Below are positions 61,741 through 64,000 of a stretch of DNA of 64,000 nt, piece by piece. The stretch spans positions 62,001 to 126,000 of the forward strand of contig VWYX01001219.1 in assembly GCA_013396525.1 (NCBI GenBank). The letters are read 5' to 3'. Numbering within the stretch: position 1 is the first letter of the stretch; each line of letters opens with the position of its first letter. The notes beneath the pieces are model-generated. The model ran no database searches, was not told the DNA's origin, and was given only the letters and a program-made list of their open reading frames with translations. Source of the DNA: Chaetorhynchus papuensis. Its lineage: Eukaryota > Chordata > Aves > Passeriformes > Rhipiduridae. Made by a program: the position numbers and the translations under genes.

Positions 61741-64000
61741 GTAAGTGCTTGGGAAAACAGCTGCTGACTGGTTGAGTTCTGTCTGTTTCTGTAATTTGTT
61801 TCAGCAATAATGAAGACCTGGAAAACAGTTTTGAGCAAGTGCATCACAGACACTCATCCCGCTGAAACATCTCCCTAGACCTGAAAAGGGTTATTTTCTT
61901 TAAGCTTCAAACTTCATTGTTGCAATGTTCAAGCCGTTTATAAGGCTTTATATGAAAGTGCAGAACTACAGGCAGACTAGAACATGAAGATGTAGAGTCC
62001 ATCAAATCATTAAATTGTTTTACGGTGTTTTTTTACCAATGAAATCAACCCTAAGAGATCAAGTCAAGTCTTCAGTGTGGTTTATCAGGATAACATTACC
62101 TATTAGCACGAAAACTTTGCCAGTTTTAGTAAACCATCAATGTTTAGTAAACCTTTACACTCAAAAGGAACAAATCTGTCGTGCTCAGAACAGCCAGTAT
62201 TACCAGGCTACTACATCAAAAAAGGGATTTAAAAGCAGAGGAGTCATTGGTAACACACACTGTGCATTGATCACTGGCATCCACTACACTTTCCTAAAAC
62301 TTAATGAAAGTACAAGGGTTTCCAAGGAGAGCATCCAATCTATACCACCAGCATACAAAGAGACAAGCATACAAGGATAAAGCACCAGAGTGAGCATGCA
62401 CAATTAAGTCCTGGCTTGGAAAAGCAAGGCAACAGCTTTCATCTACAGACAGGTTTTTGAAACATCTTAAAAATGTTTATTTCATTTATACAAAATCACT
62501 GCACCCCAGGCTTAAGCACGTGTAAATTCCATATGTACACCTTTACAAAAGCTGGAAGAAGTTTTGGTTCCTTCTTCCTTACACACCTTTATAAATCCAA
62601 GTATAAGATCAATTCCCATTTAACATTTGTATTACATAGAAAACTATGTCTAGCAAACTAACCAAAACCTCTCTCAAAGAAACAAATGTGCTTATTCATA
62701 ACAGCAACGAGATTTGACAACTGCTTGCTAATTACTTGTCTCACAGCATATTTTACTCAGTTTTCATTTAATTTATACTTGTTTTGGAGATTTAATCAGA
62801 TGACAACTTTTAATTAGGCAAGATGAAAAATTAAGGTTCATGTTTAAACTTAAGTTTCTGGAGGGAAAAAAACCTATCTTTTCAACAGTTTCTGTCATTT
62901 ACAGAGAAGATTGTGCAACCAGCTTAGATCAGACAAAAAAAAAAAAAAAAAAAGCAAAGCAGCACTAGCAGAGAAAGAAACCAGGAGGCTTAAGTAAAAA
63001 ATATTAATATTACATTTTTAAATCTCTGCTTCTATCCTGAAAAATAATAAAACAACACTCTGATACATAATTTACTATGTTTAATACAGAAGTCCAAAGT
63101 TTAAGGACACCACAACCTGACAGTCCCACAAAATACCCCAGGATTGTGCAAGTCAAAAAATCCTTGATCTGGTTCGTATTTCATCATCACCAACGAGCAG
63201 GACACAGACCACTCTCACGCCTCTCTTGTCCCTCTGGGTTTTCTGCTGTTTATTAAAACTGAATGTCTTATTAAGACAGGAAAAGGTAAGCAATTAGCTA
63301 GAGAAAATATTGACAAAAAGATAAAGACAGTCTTTAATATATATGTCAAGGCTTTATGTAGACTTGTTATAACTCTTGGGACACTGGTCTTAAAATTTAC
63401 TTACCATTCCCAAGTCTAGGTTCACATGCTCCTTGTAAAGTCACCAAGCAGAGTATATCTCATCACAGCCTGTGATACAGTTATGCTCTCCCAGTAAACC
63501 TGGGGAAAACAAAATGTACCCCAAAGAACAGCAAAGTAATAAAACCTGACATTAAGAGAAAATTTATCATAAAAAAACCAATGTAATAATGGCTCCTAGC
63601 ACTTCTTAATAAAAGATACTCAACTGCAGCATCTTGAGGAACCTGACTTGTTTTAATTATTTATTGAGAGTTGATAGTTTATTTGAAAGAAAATGCAATT
63701 ATATTCTGACACTTTAATCACTATCAGTTTGTTTTGTTCAGCAGGTACTGCTAAGAGGAAAGTTACCTTCCTGTGGAAATTCTGACATTTCTATAATTGG
63801 TTTTACAACCCTTCCAATAGACTGAAAGTATTCCTATTATTAAAATTGTGTAAACATTGGAGTTATGATGTTATTAAGATTGATGGCCAGCATCACCAAT
63901 AACCCAAACCTCAAATAAATCAAATTTCTTTTTTTTTTCCTGTTAGACACAAGCCATATATAGGCTTTGGGCAGCAAAATTTCCACTGACACAAAAAATG
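61741..64000. other. Unique AT-rich sequence, no gene seen
   Basis: Contains a run of 20 A (62935-62954). The 121-codon plus frame at 62015-62380 has no recognised domain. No repeat family is recognised. Confidence 0.5.
62935..62954. repeat. A homopolymer, 20 bases
   Basis: Run of 20 A with no AATAAA within 30 bases before it. Confidence 0.95.

Noticed and set aside
1..64000. CRISPR array, rRNA, tRNA, operon or bacterial-type system
   Set aside because: No spaced repeats, RNA gene signatures or compact gene arrays were seen; the sequence is vertebrate non-coding DNA.

Overview
This window reads as vertebrate nuclear DNA, almost certainly from a bird. The background is AT-rich and non-coding. 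The recognisable repeats are CR1 LINE 3' fragments of the avian type together with compact avian-style endogenous retrovirus LTRs. There are no Alu, B1 or L1 elements and no prokaryotic gene organisation. One 50-base run of N (16039-16088) marks an assembly gap. Nearly every open frame is short and has no recognisable protein, so the window is best read as a gene desert or a very long intron. I found no exon of a gene I can name, and no rRNA, tRNA, CRISPR or bacterial-type system.

Layout. 0-1 kb: solo LTR family A copy 1 (542-915). 6.3-7.0 kb: a very old CR1 fragment. 11.2-11.9 kb: a well-preserved CR1 3' end. 12.9-14.3 kb: a possible minus-strand terminal exon, an AAAC repeat and a GC-rich TATA-bearing block. 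16.0 kb: gap. 19.4-20.4 kb: two unrecognised overlapping minus-strand frames, then LTR family A copy 2 (20042-20403). 20.5-21.0 kb: a unique block that looks constrained. 23.6-23.9 kb: CR1 pieces and an AT microsatellite. 31.2 kb: a possible short exon. 33.5-34.0 kb: two CR1 tips. 39.0-39.7 kb: a second constrained-looking block. 41.2-42.1 kb: a long minus-strand CR1. 43.6-43.8 kb: a degraded CR1. 46.0-46.6 kb: an LTR of a third family (C) on the minus strand, with a duplicated U3 segment. 51.9-52.3 and 57.6-58.1 kb: an inverted pair of solo LTRs (family B). 58.1-61.7 kb: three plus-strand segments with good splice signals that may belong to one unannotated, probably non-coding transcript.

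The best-supported results are the four solo LTRs, placed to the base. Family A copies each carry TG...CA ends and their own 6-bp target duplication (TAAGCC; TATTTG). Family B copies carry 10-bp inverted termini, 4-bp target duplications (GTAG; CAAC/CAAT) and a conserved octamer-plus-TATA promoter. The two B copies face each other about 5.3 kb apart, and copy 1 points toward the candidate exons at 58-62 kb. I found no new molecular system; the candidate transcript and the constrained-looking blocks are the items most worth checking.
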